Origin: Gammaproteobacteria bacterium
GTDB lineage: Bacteria; Pseudomonadota; Gammaproteobacteria; Pseudomonadales; Azotimanducaceae
DNA: 49,831 bases
NCBI GenBank assembly: GCA_009845835.1
Contig: VXYV01000025.1
Location: 3,888-53,718 of the forward strand
Direction: 5' to 3'
This document shows positions 7,821-17,936 of the stretch, one piece after another (within the stretch, counting starts at the first letter, position 1; the number at the start of each line of letters is the position of its first letter). The notes under the pieces were generated by a model. It saw only the letters and a program-made list of their open reading frames with translations. It searched no databases and was not told the DNA's origin. The position numbers and the translations under genes were made by a program.

Positions 7821-10529
7821 ATGGCTAAATTATTTATCGATGGTGTAGCGCACGAAGTGAATGAGGGCGAGAATTTACTTCACTCAGTACTTTCTCAACA
7901 ACTCGACTTGCCGTACTTCTGTTGGCATCCCTCGCTTGGGTCCATCGGCGCGTGTCGCCAATGTGCGGTCATTAGTTATGCGAACGAAGAGGATACGAGA
8001 GGTCGTCTCATGATGGCTTGTATGACGTCCGTGACCGACGGCATGCGAATTTCACTTAAGGCACCATTAGCCGAAAACTTTCGGACGACTGTCATTGAAT
8101 GGTTAATGGAAAACCACCCACACGATTGTCCGGTCTGTGAAGAAGGTGGTGAATGCCACCTACAAGATATGACCGTTATGACCGGGCATTCTTTCCGTCG
8201 ATACCAAGGTCCGAAACGTACTTGGCAAAACCAAGATCTTGGTCCATTCATTGGACATGAAATGAATCGCTGTATTACTTGCTATCGTTGTGTACGTTTT
8301 TACGACGACTATGCTGGAGGAACGGATCTAGCGGCACTTGGTTCCCGTGATCGCATGTTCTTCGGACGTTTTGAAGATGGGACACTTGAGAGTGAGTTTG
8401 CTGGAAATTTAGTGGAAGTTTGTCCGACTGGTGTTTTTACCGATAAACCTTTTGCACAGTCATACACTCGTAAATGGGATCTGCAGACTGCGCCTTCGGT
8501 GTGTACACATTGCAGTGTCGGTTGCAATGTGTTCCCGGCAGAACGGTACGGTGAATTTAGGCGAATTACTAATCGTTATCACGTGGAAATCAATGGTTAT
8601 TTCCTGTGCGATCGCGGGCGTTTTGGGACTCACTTTGTGAATCACGTCAAGCGCATAAAACACGCTGGTATTAAAGAATCTGACAATATCTTTGAATTCG
8701 GCGATCCCGATCGAGCCATAGAACAAGCGGCTTCGCTTGTCGACGATCACACTATTGGGATCGGCTCGCCACGTGCAAGTTTTGAGAATAACTTTGCGCT
8801 CCGAGAACTGGTTGGAAAAGAGAACTTTTGTATTGGCGTGAATGATCAGGAACTCGAGATTTTGAATGCGATTATCAAAGTTCTCCAGAGTGACGAGATT
8901 CACACGCCGACGCTGCAAGAAGTTGAGCAAGCCGATGCAATTTTTATTGTTGGTGAGGATATTTCGAACACAGCAGCGAGAACTGCGTTGTCGGTCCGTC
9001 AAGCTACTCGACTAGTTTCACTGGAATTAGCGAAAAATGCGGCAATCCCCACGTGGCAAGATGCGGGTGTTCGGGATCATGCACAACACGAACGAAATCC
9101 CCTATTTATTGCGACACCAGCGGCGACCCGGTTAGACGATATTGCCAAGGACACGTTCAGCGGAAGTGTCAATGATATTCTTGATGTTGTTTATACCGTT
9201 TCCGATCATATAACTGATGAAACTACGGACGAACAGCAATTTGCACACCAAGTTGCGCAAGCACTCTGTAATGCAAAACGACCATTAGTGATAACCGGTA
9301 GCGGGTTAGCAAGTGTAGACTTGATTCATGCTGCAACTCATCTGTGTGCGAAATTAAACGATACAGGTGTAAAGATTTCGTTACTTGTGGTCCCACCAGA
9401 AGTTAACAGCATTGGAGTCGCGTTACTCGGTGGGGACGTGAGCCTGAGTTCTGCCTTGACAAGGATTACCGCTGGATCGTCTGCTATTGTGATGGAAAAT
9501 GATTTGTATCAACGCGAATCCAAAGCTACTTTAGATAAGGCATTAGAGAGCTCGAAACTTGTCGTTCTTGATCATCTAGAACATTCAACCGTCGAACATG
9601 CTACAGTTGTCTTTCCTGCAACGACCATTGTTGAACAATCGGGGACCATGGTCAATTATGAATCCCGCGCGCAACGGTCTTTCCAGGTATTCGAGGCAAA
9701 GTCTGAGATTCAGCCAGCGTGGAAATGGCTCAACGAGATTGCTACGAAACTGGCGAAACCACTAGGTTGGAATACCTATGAAGAATTACTTGATCGATGT
9801 GCTGAAAGCACCTATGCGGAATTGCTAGAAGTGGCTCCTTCGGCCGATTACCGAATCAGAGGCGCCTTACGAGTACCTCGTCAAACTCATCGATACAGTG
9901 GCCGAACCGCAATGCATGCGGATGTGAATATTCACGAACCAAAAACCAAGGTAGATCCTGATACACCACTCTCTTATTCAATGGAAGGTTTGAATCCAGG
10001 AACCCAAAATGGTGCAACGATTCCCTACACTTGGTCGCCAGGTTGGAATTCCAACCAGTCAGTGTTTAAATTTCAGCAAGAAGTTGGTGGCAAACTAGTC
10101 AGTGGTGATCCTGGTTTGCGACTCATCACACCCAATGGAATGAAGCTACCACGTGAAAGCAAGAACGCATTGAGCAATGACCGGAATGACAACACTTTAG
10201 AAGTGATACCCATACATCAGGTGTTCGGGTCGGGAGAACTGTCGAATTATTCCTGGCCGATACAAGCAAGATCACCTACACCATGTGTATTGTTTAATCA
10301 AGCCGATGCCGAAAAACTCAGATTAGCAGTCGGTTCCGGCGCAAAGGTTGCCGGGTTAACGGAAAGTCTTGAAGTAAAAGTTGATACTCGTATACCCGCA
10401 GGATTGATAGGGGTTCCGGCTAATTTGTTCCGTGAAATGGGTTCTACTTTAGGCTTCGATCAAATTGACCACGATCCAGACTTTGTGGCAAAATCAAAAA
10501 CCTCCGAAAACCTGATAGCAAAGGGTTAG
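7821..10529 (+). CDS. nuoG: NADH-quinone oxidoreductase subunit G, Fe-S subunit
   Basis: NuoG is the largest peripheral subunit and carries the electron wire. Visible ligands are: 2Fe-2S N1b C34, C45, C48, C67; 4Fe-4S N5 H99, C103, C106, C112; a 4Fe-4S set C151, C154, C157 with C201; and N7 C228, C231, C235, C263, the extra cluster kept in E. coli-type enzymes. The rest is a molybdopterin-oxidoreductase-like domain that no longer binds a cofactor in this family, and is the least conserved part here. The 902-residue length matches gammaproteobacterial NuoG. Confidence 0.97.
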   Translation: MAKLFIDGVAHEVNEGENLLHSVLSQQLDLPYFCWHPSLGSIGACRQCAVISYANEEDTRGRLMMACMTSVTDGMRISLKAPLAENFRTTVIEWLMENHPHDCPVCEEGGECHLQDMTVMTGHSFRRYQGPKRTWQNQDLGPFIGHEMNRCITCYRCVRFYDDYAGGTDLAALGSRDRMFFGRFEDGTLESEFAGNLVEVCPTGVFTDKPFAQSYTRKWDLQTAPSVCTHCSVGCNVFPAERYGEFRRITNRYHVEINGYFLCDRGRFGTHFVNHVKRIKHAGIKESDNIFEFGDPDRAIEQAASLVDDHTIGIGSPRASFENNFALRELVGKENFCIGVNDQELEILNAIIKVLQSDEIHTPTLQEVEQADAIFIVGEDISNTAARTALSVRQATRLVSLELAKNAAIPTWQDAGVRDHAQHERNPLFIATPAATRLDDIAKDTFSGSVNDILDVVYTVSDHITDETTDEQQFAHQVAQALCNAKRPLVITGSGLASVDLIHAATHLCAKLNDTGVKISLLVVPPEVNSIGVALLGGDVSLSSALTRITAGSSAIVMENDLYQRESKATLDKALESSKLVVLDHLEHSTVEHATVVFPATTIVEQSGTMVNYESRAQRSFQVFEAKSEIQPAWKWLNEIATKLAKPLGWNTYEELLDRCAESTYAELLEVAPSADYRIRGALRVPRQTHRYSGRTAMHADVNIHEPKTKVDPDTPLSYSMEGLNPGTQNGATIPYTWSPGWNSNQSVFKFQQEVGGKLVSGDPGLRLITPNGMKLPRESKNALSNDRNDNTLEVIPIHQVFGSGELSNYSWPIQARSPTPCVLFNQADAEKLRLAVGSGAKVAGLTESLEVKVDTRIPAGLIGVPANLFREMGSTLGFDQIDHDPDFVAKSKTSENLIAKG

Positions 10530-10531
10530 TC

Positions 10532-11491
10532 TTGTTCGAGAGCATTAATTGGTCATACATCCTAATTCTCCCAGTCATAATGGGAGCGTTGGGAGGAGCA
10601 CTCGTACTCGTTTGGTGGGAACGTCGCGCGCTCGGATTTTTCCAAGATCGATTGGGCCCTAACCGGGTAGGTTGGTTCGGAATTTTGCAATCCGTCGCTG
10701 ACGCGATCAAGTTGATTACCAAAGATGACTGGGTACCACCATTCGGTGATCGTGTTTTATTTGTGCTCTCTCCTATCTTTGTCGCGGGAGCGATGCTCAT
10801 GGCTTTTGTGGTATTACCGTTAGGACCAGGCCTTATCATTGCTGACTCGAATATCGCCATACTGTGGGTGCTCGCGATGTCCTCACTCGCGGTTTATGGA
10901 GTACTACTAGCAGGTCTCGCTAGTAACAACAAGTACTCTCTTTTGGGTGGTCTGCGATCTGCGGCACAGATGGTTACCTATGAAGTCTTTATCGGCCTCT
11001 CACTTCTCGGAGTAGTCATACTCACCGGCTCGTTCAGTCTGAAAGATGTTGTCGATGCGCAAAAAGACCTTTGGTTTTGCGTCCCTCAATGCGTAGGACT
11101 CGTGATATTTGTAATTGCCGGACTAGCTGAATCTCATCGCTTACCATTTGATTTACCAGAAGCTGAGCATGAGTTAACCGCCGGGTTTCATACGGAGTAT
11201 TCCGGTATGAAGTTTGCACTAATTATGGCCGCCGAATATCTTTCGTTGATCTTGATTTCAGCGTTAATCGTTATTCTGTTTTTCGGTGGTTGGCACGGGT
11301 TCGGATTCTTGCCTGGAGTCGTATGGTTTGGATTGAAATTTTTGCTCGTAATAAATTTCTTTATTTTGTTGCGTGCGGCTATTCCGCGTCCTCGCTACGA
11401 CCAATTGATGTCATTAGGATGGAAAATCTTGCTTCCCCTCTCGTTACTCAATCTCTTGATTACCGGTGCGCTAGTATTGTGGATGCAATAG
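10532..11491 (+). CDS. nuoH: NADH-quinone oxidoreductase subunit H
   Basis: NuoH forms part of the quinone-binding chamber at the arm junction. It has about eight membrane helices and the conserved sequences WWERRALGFFQDRLGPNRVG and, in the cytoplasmic loop, AESHRLPFDLPEAEHELTAG followed by FHTEYSGMKF. The 319 residues are normal. The start is TTG at 10532, two bases after the nuoG stop; no in-frame ATG precedes the first conserved helix. Confidence 0.97.
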   Translation: MFESINWSYILILPVIMGALGGALVLVWWERRALGFFQDRLGPNRVGWFGILQSVADAIKLITKDDWVPPFGDRVLFVLSPIFVAGAMLMAFVVLPLGPGLIIADSNIAILWVLAMSSLAVYGVLLAGLASNNKYSLLGGLRSAAQMVTYEVFIGLSLLGVVILTGSFSLKDVVDAQKDLWFCVPQCVGLVIFVIAGLAESHRLPFDLPEAEHELTAGFHTEYSGMKFALIMAAEYLSLILISALIVILFFGGWHGFGFLPGVVWFGLKFLLVINFFILLRAAIPRPRYDQLMSLGWKILLPLSLLNLLITGALVLWMQ

Positions 11492-11496
11492 AGGTG
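11491..11496 (+). promoter_or_regulatory. Ribosome binding site of nuoI
   Basis: GAGGTG lies four bases before the nuoI ATG at 11501, immediately after the nuoH stop. It is one of the few clear Shine-Dalgarno sequences in the operon and fixes this start. Confidence 0.6.
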
Positions 11497-11500
11497 TTTT

Positions 11501-12019
11501 ATGTTTAGTCAATTACGAACGTTGTGGACCGTCTTTATCCACCTTTTTCAACGCAATGAAACGGTCAAGTATCCAGAAGAGATGCCATACCAAGCTCCTC
11601 GGTACCGCGGTCGAATCATTTTGACTAGAGATCCCGATGGTGAAGAACGCTGTGTTGCTTGCAATCTTTGTGCAGTTGCTTGTCCGGTTGACTGCATAGC
11701 ATTGCAAAAAACTGAAAAAGAAGAAGACGGGCGTTGGTATCCCGAGTTTTTCCGAATAAATTTTTCTCGGTGCATTATGTGCGGTATGTGTGAAGAAGCT
11801 TGTCCTACCTATGCCATACAACTCACTCCTGATTTTGAACTTTGTGAGTACGACCGTAACAACATGGTCTACGAAAAGAAACATTTATTGATTGATGGGA
11901 CCGGAAAGTACCCGGACTATAGTTTTTGGCAAGTCGCGGGTAAGACTATCGAGGGGAAAGAGAAAGGCCAAGCCAAAAATGAACTACCTCCGGTTGATGT
12001 AAAGAGTCTGCTTCCGTGA
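11501..12019 (+). CDS. nuoI: NADH-quinone oxidoreductase subunit I, two 4Fe-4S clusters
   Basis: NuoI carries clusters N6a and N6b between NuoG and NuoB. Two ferredoxin motifs are visible: C51-C54-C57-C61 ([12 protein letters not shown]) and C91-C94-C97-C101 ([12 protein letters not shown]). An N-terminal amphipathic region (about 1-20) and the segment [11 protein letters not shown] are usual for the family. The 172 residues are slightly longer than the roughly 163-180 normally seen and unremarkable. A 22-base spacer separates it from nuoJ. Confidence 0.98.
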   Translation: MFSQLRTLWTVFIHLFQRNETVKYPEEMPYQAPRYRGRIILTRDPDGEERCVACNLCAVACPVDCIALQKTEKEEDGRWYPEFFRINFSRCIMCGMCEEACPTYAIQLTPDFELCEYDRNNMVYEKKHLLIDGTGKYPDYSFWQVAGKTIEGKEKGQAKNELPPVDVKSLLP

Positions 12020-12041
12020 TTTTTACGGGTAATTACCTATA

Positions 12042-12557
12042 GTGAGCTTCTTTTTGTTCTATATCGCGGCAGCTATTGCCGTTTCTAGTTCGATTCTGGC
12101 CGTAACGCGCAAAAATGCTTCACATGCTTTGCTGTATTTGGTCTTAACTCTGCTTGCTTTAGCGACGATTTTCTTTTTGCTTGGCGCGCCCTTTGCCGCG
12201 GCGCTAGAAATAGTGATCTATGCAGGCGCAATCGTCGTACTGTTCTTGTTTGTTGTCATGATGCTGAATTTAGGGCGCGCATCAGTCGCCCGAGAAAGTC
12301 AATGGTTACGACCGGGAATGTGGGTGTTACCAGCGATCATGTCGGGGGTGCTGTTTGGGGTCTTCGGACTTTCTTTCTTAGGTACTGAAAATGCCGCGCA
12401 AATCGAAGGCGTCATGGTTCCACCAAAACAGGTGGGAGAATCACTGTTCACTACTTATTTGTTGGGAGTTGAATTAGCTGGGGTATTACTACTAGGCGCA
12501 TTAGTTGGTGCGTATCACTTAGGTCGACGCTATTTGGACGAAAGAAGAGAAGAATAG
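12042..12557 (+). CDS. nuoJ: NADH-quinone oxidoreductase subunit J
   Basis: NuoJ is a five-helix membrane subunit next to NuoK and NuoA. The family hallmark is in the third helix: [20 protein letters not shown], including the pi-bulge region involved in conformational coupling. The 171 residues are close to the usual length. The start is GTG at 12042. The TAG stop overlaps the GTG of nuoK by one base. Confidence 0.96.
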   Translation: MSFFLFYIAAAIAVSSSILAVTRKNASHALLYLVLTLLALATIFFLLGAPFAAALEIVIYAGAIVVLFLFVVMMLNLGRASVARESQWLRPGMWVLPAIMSGVLFGVFGLSFLGTENAAQIEGVMVPPKQVGESLFTTYLLGVELAGVLLLGALVGAYHLGRRYLDERREE

Positions 12558-12874
12558 TGGACGCAGTCTTAAACATTCCCTTAGAGCATGTATTGTTTTT
12601 ATCGATCATTTTGTTTTTGATCGGCGCGTTTGGAATTCTCATTCGTCGAAATGTCATCTTTGTATTACTTTCGTTGGAAATCATGATGAATGCCGCGGCA
12701 CTCGCTTTTATTGCGGCTGGCGCTCGGTGGGGAGAACCCGATGGACAAGTCATGTTCATGTTCATATTAGCCTTAGCCGCAGCCGAAGTTGCTGTCGGAC
12801 TCGGACTCGTCGTGCAGTTGTCACGCCGATTTCAAACCCTTGATATCGATCGTGCTGAAGAGTTGAACGGGTAA
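12557..12874 (+). CDS. nuoK: NADH-quinone oxidoreductase subunit K
   Basis: NuoK is a three-helix subunit related to MrpC and contributes to the proton path. The conserved glutamates are present in [15 protein letters not shown] (helix 2, first Glu) and [15 protein letters not shown] (helix 3, second Glu). The length of 105 residues is usual. The GTG start overlaps the nuoJ stop, and the TAATG junction couples it to nuoL. Confidence 0.97.
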   Translation: MDAVLNIPLEHVLFLSIILFLIGAFGILIRRNVIFVLLSLEIMMNAAALAFIAAGARWGEPDGQVMFMFILALAAAEVAVGLGLVVQLSRRFQTLDIDRAEELNG

Positions 12875-14766
12875 TGACTTCACTTTGGTTGATCCCGGCT
12901 TTACCATTAGCCGGATTTCTCATCCTAGTGTTAACCGAAGGTCGGTTACCGCGATCCGTTGTTGCTTGGATAGGTGCTGGAAGCGTAGGGATTGCTGCGG
13001 TCATAACCGGGTACGTAGCGTGGCAATTCCTTGCACACGACAATGCTACGATAGTTTCGAGTGAATGGTTGTGGTTTAGCGTCGGTTCTATGGAAATCTC
13101 TTTCCGACTTTGGATCGATGAACTATCGCTTGTTATGACAGGAGTAATTACAGGTGTTGGTTTCCTGATTCACTGGTATGCGACCGGTTACATGAGTGAA
13201 GAAGAGGGGTACAGTCGGTTCTTTGCTTATATGAATCTGTTTGTGTTCGCGATGCTCATGCTTGTGATGGGCGATAGCTTGCTACTACTCTTTCTAGGTT
13301 GGGAAGGCGTCGGTTTATGTAGTTATTTACTCATTGGTTTTTTCCATAAAGTACCTGAGTTTGGTTACGCCGCACGAAAAGCGTTTGTTGTAACACGTGT
13401 CGGTGATACGTTTTTCCTGATTGCACTATTTTTGATCTTCTGGCAAGTAGGGACACTCGACGTCCAAGAAGGGTTAGCGTTTGCACGCGCTAATTGGGAT
13501 GAGAGTACAACTGTTAACACGATTATTTGTTTGCTACTTCTTGGTGGTGCAGTAGGGAAGTCAGCGCAGATTCCGCTACAGACTTGGTTACCCGATGCAA
13601 TGGCTGGTCCGACACCGGTATCGGCGTTGATTCATGCAGCAACAATGGTAACAGCGGGCGTCTATCTTATTGCAAGAATGCAAGGCATGTTCGAACTCTC
13701 CGAGTTAGCAATGCTCTGTGTTACATTAGTGGGATTAGCCACGTTGTTTATTGCTTCCTTCACCGCTTTGGTACAGTCGGACATCAAACGAGTCCTAGCC
13801 TTTTCAACGATGAGCCAAATTGGGTACATGTTTTTTGCTTTGGGGTTAGGAGCTTGGTCCGCTGGCTTCTTTCATTTGGTGACTCACGCATTCTTCAAAG
13901 CACTGTTATTCCTTGCGAGTGGTTCAGTGATTCTCGCGATGCACCATGAGCAAGATATGTTCAAAATGGGCGGGCTGCGAAAGATACTGCCCGTTCCGTA
14001 TTATGCGATGCTCATCGGTTCTGCCGCACTAGCCGCCTTACCTCTCACTGCAGGGTTTTTCAGTAAGGACGCGATTTTGCTTGGTGCTTGGGATGAACCA
14101 AACTACGGTGGTTTATTTTGGACTGGGGCGATTGTCGCCGCCGTCTTGACGTCGCTATATACCGTACGCATGATCGCGCTCACCTTCTGGGGTGAACCGC
14201 GCGGCAAAACGTATGAAATTTCAGCCGATAGTCTGTGGAATCCCAATCGAGTTCGGACAGTCATGCCATTCTTAATCCTTGGGGTGCTGTCGATATTTGG
14301 GGGCTGGATTGGGTTTGAGTTTACCAAACAACTGTTTAATGAAACGGAAGCACCGCATGGGTTGCTGTACGTTATACAACACTTAGATTTCGTCCCAGTG
14401 TTAACCTTCTTGATTCCATTGCTAGGGATCGTGCTTGGTATTTTGTTCTTTCGATTATCTGAAGATGATCAGTTTCGCAAGGGAATTACGGACAATTCTC
14501 TAAGTGGAATCTTGAGTAAATATTGGCATAGTGGTTGGGGGTTTGATTGGGTCTATGACCGCTTTATAGTTTGGCCCTTTGTGACAATCGCACGTACGCG
14601 AACGAACAAGAATGACATTGTCGATCTCATATTTAAGACACTCAAGTTTTTTGCATCATTGTTCCATCACATCCTGTCGATGCTGCAAACCGGGCACATT
14701 CGTTGGTATGCCTTTACGATGTTCGGTGGCATATTGATTGTGCTAGTCTTGGTAATGTGGGTTTAG
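12874..14766 (+). CDS. nuoL: NADH-quinone oxidoreductase subunit L, antiporter-like
   Basis: NuoL is the distal antiporter-like proton-pumping subunit with a long lateral helix. Conserved features include the glutamate in LGWEGVGLCSYLLIGFF, the lysine of GKSAQIPLQTWLPDAMAGPT and the histidine-rich HAATMVTAGVYL helix. DIKRVLAFSTMSQIGYM marks the second antiporter half. The C-terminus carries the extra helix region that anchors the lateral arm. At 630 residues it is slightly longer than the E. coli protein. ATG overlaps the nuoK stop. Confidence 0.97.
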   Translation: MTSLWLIPALPLAGFLILVLTEGRLPRSVVAWIGAGSVGIAAVITGYVAWQFLAHDNATIVSSEWLWFSVGSMEISFRLWIDELSLVMTGVITGVGFLIHWYATGYMSEEEGYSRFFAYMNLFVFAMLMLVMGDSLLLLFLGWEGVGLCSYLLIGFFHKVPEFGYAARKAFVVTRVGDTFFLIALFLIFWQVGTLDVQEGLAFARANWDESTTVNTIICLLLLGGAVGKSAQIPLQTWLPDAMAGPTPVSALIHAATMVTAGVYLIARMQGMFELSELAMLCVTLVGLATLFIASFTALVQSDIKRVLAFSTMSQIGYMFFALGLGAWSAGFFHLVTHAFFKALLFLASGSVILAMHHEQDMFKMGGLRKILPVPYYAMLIGSAALAALPLTAGFFSKDAILLGAWDEPNYGGLFWTGAIVAAVLTSLYTVRMIALTFWGEPRGKTYEISADSLWNPNRVRTVMPFLILGVLSIFGGWIGFEFTKQLFNETEAPHGLLYVIQHLDFVPVLTFLIPLLGIVLGILFFRLSEDDQFRKGITDNSLSGILSKYWHSGWGFDWVYDRFIVWPFVTIARTRTNKNDIVDLIFKTLKFFASLFHHILSMLQTGHIRWYAFTMFGGILIVLVLVMWV

Positions 14767-14767
14767 T

Positions 14768-16228
14768 GTGAACGTTTTCCTATTGATTCTGCTGATGCTT
14801 GCAGCTGGTGGAGTTGCATGGATTTCAGAGCGAATCCACGTCAATCTTCCACGTTGGCTTTCATTACTTACCTTCATCGGAGTAACGGCTTGGGTTGGCG
14901 CGGTTTGGTTAGGTGGTCCAGATCAGTCTGGACTTTACGCTAACCAGTTCATTGAATGGATCCCGCGTTTCGGTATCAATCTTATTTTTCAAATTGATGG
15001 CTTGTCGCTGCTACTAATTGGACTTACAGCAATACTAGGAGTCGCTGCGGTAGTCTCATCATGGACCGAAACTAAACAACGAACCGGATTCTTTCAATTC
15101 AACGTTCTATGGGTAATGGCCGGTGTTGTCGGAGTCTTTTCTTCCTTTGACTTATTGCTCTTCTTCTTCTTCTGGGAAGTTATGTTGATCCCCATGTATT
15201 TTCTGATTGCTATCTGGGGACACGAGGACAAAGAATATGCTGCAATGAAGTTCTTTTTGTTCACCCAAATCAGTGGATTGTTGATGCTGGTGGCGATCAT
15301 TGCTTTAGTTTGGGTGAATTATGAAGCAACGAATACTCTAACGTTTAGTTATGAAGCATTACTGGGTCTTGAGCTAGAGGGTTCGATTGCGCGGTTGTTG
15401 ATGTTAGGCTTTTTCATCGCGTTTGTGACTAAATTACCAAGTGTGCCGGTACATACTTGGTTACCTGATGCTCATACCCAAGCGCCGACTGCAGGATCGG
15501 TGATTCTTGCTGGCATCCTGCTTAAAACCGGTGCTTATGGGATTATTCGTTTTGTGATCACTTTATTCCCTGAAGCGTCGCAGGATTTTTGGTTTTGGGG
15601 AATGTTGCTTGGTGTGATTAGCATTCTTTATGGTGGTTATTTAGCCTATAGTCAAACAGACTTTAAGCGATTAGTTGCCTATAGTTCTATCGCTCACATG
15701 GGTTTTGTCCTCGTCGGAGTTTATTCTTTCACTACTTTAGGAATGCAAGGGGCGATTGTGACCGTTATTGCGCACGGGTTTTCTACGGCTGCACTGTTTA
15801 TGATGGCTGGTGCATTACAGGAACGATTGCATTCACGTGAGATGTCTGACATGGGTGGCTTGTGGCAAAAAGCTCCGCGCATGGGTGCGGTAACCATGTT
15901 TTTTGTGGTCGCTTCGGTTGGCATGCCTGGTTTAGGGAACTTCATCGGTGAGTTTTTAGTTCTAGTTGGTGCATTTAACAAAAGTATTGTGTTGACTGTG
16001 TTGGCCACATTTGGGGTCGTGGTAGCGGCTGTCTATGGCTTATCGCTAATGCAACGTTCGTTTCAAGGCGAACTTAACCCGCGAGTTAGCGAAATGCAAG
16101 ATTTTGGTGTGCGCGAGATGAGTTTGATGGCGGTATTGATGATCGCGTTAATCTGGATCGGTGTTCATCCACAGACCGTACTTGCGCTGTCCGATGGTTT
16201 TGTGCAGATATTAGAAGTGATACCGTAA
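14768..16228 (+). CDS. nuoM: NADH-quinone oxidoreductase subunit M, antiporter-like
   Basis: NuoM is the middle antiporter-like subunit. Key motifs are FFFFWEVMLIPMYFLIAIWG with the essential glutamate, TKLPSVPVHTWLPDAHTQAP with the essential lysine, and DFKRLVAYSSIAHMGFVLVG. About 14 membrane helices are expected. The 486 residues are a little short of the E. coli protein (about 509) but complete at both ends. The GTG start is one base after the nuoL stop. Confidence 0.97.
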   Translation: MNVFLLILLMLAAGGVAWISERIHVNLPRWLSLLTFIGVTAWVGAVWLGGPDQSGLYANQFIEWIPRFGINLIFQIDGLSLLLIGLTAILGVAAVVSSWTETKQRTGFFQFNVLWVMAGVVGVFSSFDLLLFFFFWEVMLIPMYFLIAIWGHEDKEYAAMKFFLFTQISGLLMLVAIIALVWVNYEATNTLTFSYEALLGLELEGSIARLLMLGFFIAFVTKLPSVPVHTWLPDAHTQAPTAGSVILAGILLKTGAYGIIRFVITLFPEASQDFWFWGMLLGVISILYGGYLAYSQTDFKRLVAYSSIAHMGFVLVGVYSFTTLGMQGAIVTVIAHGFSTAALFMMAGALQERLHSREMSDMGGLWQKAPRMGAVTMFFVVASVGMPGLGNFIGEFLVLVGAFNKSIVLTVLATFGVVVAAVYGLSLMQRSFQGELNPRVSEMQDFGVREMSLMAVLMIALIWIGVHPQTVLALSDGFVQILEVIP

Positions 16229-17679
16229 TGGATTGGGGTATGTTTCAAGCGGGTTTACCGTATTTGATTCTGACCACAGGGCTGATTGTTCTGATGGTAG
16301 GGGTATCGATTCATCGATCGCATCAAGTTGCATGGAGTCTGACCGTATTGACGCTAATCGCGACCTTCATTAGTCATTTCTTTGTGTATGAGGCCGTAGC
16401 GACTGATATTGTCGTAATCACTGAATTGTTCAGAGTTGATTCGATCGCGTATTTCTTTAATGCCGTCTTTTTGTTGGCAACGCTCGTTCTAGTATTGTTT
16501 GCCCAAGTTTTCTTAGATCGTCGAACTAAGTTCACCGAAGAGTTTTATGTGTTGATACTTGCAGCCACACTCGGGGCAATGATGCTGCCAGCGTCGACAC
16601 ATTTTGCTTCGTTAATACTTGGACTGGAGGTGATTTCGATCTCGTTGTATGCACTGATCGCCTATCCGGATCACGCACGACCACCTTTAGAAGCAGGATT
16701 GAAGTATCTAGTGTTGTCGGGTGTCGGTACCGCGACGTTGCTCATGGGAATGGCGTTCATATACGCAGCTTCAGGTAACTTAGATTTCTCATCGATTCAT
16801 ATCACCGACGGCTCAATGGAAGGAGAGATTCTTTTCCTGATTGGGAATACACTCTTTTGGTGTGGAATCGCGTTTAAACTCTCGTTAGTGCCGTTTCATA
16901 TTTGGACTCCGGATGTTTATCACGGAGCTCCCTCTGTGGTAACCGCGTTTTTGGCGACAGTGTCGAAAGGTGCGGTCTTTGCAGTCGTATTGAGGTACGT
17001 TATTGAAGCAGACATTCTGAGTTCCGATACGATCAGTAATGCGATTATGCTTATTGCTTGCGCGTCGATGGTCATTGGTAATTTACTAGCCCTATTGCAG
17101 AATAATTTGAAACGATTGCTTGCGTATTCGTCGATTGCCCACATGGGATATTTACTTATCGTCGTATTCCTAATTTCAGTGAACACGTCGTTGGGGTATG
17201 AGAGCGCCTTGTTTTATCTCGTGAGTTATTTTGTGATGACTCTCGCCGCGTTTGGTGTGATCATTGCTTTGTCTTCAAAGAGTGAGACGGAAGTCGATAC
17301 ATTGAATGGGATTTCTGGGCTGTTATGGACTAAGCCAGCGGCTGGAGCCGTATTGATTGCTGCCGCGTTGTCTTTGGCTGGCATTCCTTTGACAGTTGGA
17401 TTTTTTGCGAAGTACTACCTCTTCACGGCGGGAATCAGTGAGGGTATGTGGCCGTTGGTCGTGTGCTTGGTTCTAGGTAGTGGACTTGGAATCTTCTATT
17501 ATGTTCGAATTATTTTTCGGACACTCGAAAAACCTCAAGAGGAACTGTCCGTTAGTGTACCTTGGTTAGGTTTATCAATCACAGTTCTGTTAGCTCTTGC
17601 GATCATTGTCTTCGGACTTTATCCGACTCCGTTGGTTGATTTGATTCGCGCGATTCTGGTGTTTCCTCCGACGCTTTGA
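16228..17679 (+). CDS. nuoN: NADH-quinone oxidoreductase subunit N, antiporter-like
   Basis: NuoN is the third antiporter-like subunit and the last of the operon. LGLEVISISLYALIAY carries the conserved glutamate, FKLSLVPFHIWTPDVYHGAP the lysine and NLKRLLAYSSIAHMGYLLIV the second half motif. The 483 residues are full length. ATG overlaps the nuoM stop (TAATG). No convincing rho-independent terminator follows; CAGGTTTAAGCCTG at about 17708 forms only a four-base-pair stem. Confidence 0.97.
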   Translation: MDWGMFQAGLPYLILTTGLIVLMVGVSIHRSHQVAWSLTVLTLIATFISHFFVYEAVATDIVVITELFRVDSIAYFFNAVFLLATLVLVLFAQVFLDRRTKFTEEFYVLILAATLGAMMLPASTHFASLILGLEVISISLYALIAYPDHARPPLEAGLKYLVLSGVGTATLLMGMAFIYAASGNLDFSSIHITDGSMEGEILFLIGNTLFWCGIAFKLSLVPFHIWTPDVYHGAPSVVTAFLATVSKGAVFAVVLRYVIEADILSSDTISNAIMLIACASMVIGNLLALLQNNLKRLLAYSSIAHMGYLLIVVFLISVNTSLGYESALFYLVSYFVMTLAAFGVIIALSSKSETEVDTLNGISGLLWTKPAAGAVLIAAALSLAGIPLTVGFFAKYYLFTAGISEGMWPLVVCLVLGSGLGIFYYVRIIFRTLEKPQEELSVSVPWLGLSITVLLALAIIVFGLYPTPLVDLIRAILVFPPTL

Positions 17680-17822
17680 TGGTTGTCAATATTGCGAAAC
17701 CGAGATCAGGTTTAAGCCTGTCTGCCTTCAGTTAGTTCACTAAGTCAATTGTTAACGGTTAGATTTTTTTTAAAGGAACGAAGCTTGGAAGCGCTTCTTA
17801 TTTGAGATTACAACGTAACACG

Positions 17823-17936
17823 ATGGAAGGCAGCACCGGCAAGTTGGGATGGTGGCTGAGTACTTATGTAGCGATTTTGTTAGTCGTTATACCGAGTAGT
17901 TGTATGTTGTTTCGTTCTAACTCCACGGAGGCATAA
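17823..17936 (+). CDS. Possible 37-residue membrane peptide after nuoN
   Basis: A short ATG frame encodes a polar N-terminus (MEGSTGKLGW), a hydrophobic segment (about residues 11-29) and a short tail. A single membrane helix is plausible. It lies 143 bases past nuoN, and its end overlaps the end of the convergent STAND gene by 20 bases. No Shine-Dalgarno is visible, and no family is recognised. It could easily be a chance frame. Confidence 0.25.
   Translation: MEGSTGKLGWWLSTYVAILLVVIPSSCMLFRSNSTEA

Noticed and set aside
8460-9002. 180-codon minus-strand frame inside nuoG
   Set aside because: It lies wholly within a conserved Fe-S subunit and has no protein-like features.
10444-10860. 138-codon minus-strand frame over the nuoG/nuoH junction
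   Set aside because: It is antisense to two certain genes and low-complexity in composition.
17700-17725. Terminator after nuoN
   Set aside because: CAGGTTTAAGCCTG gives only four strong pairs and has no following T-tract.
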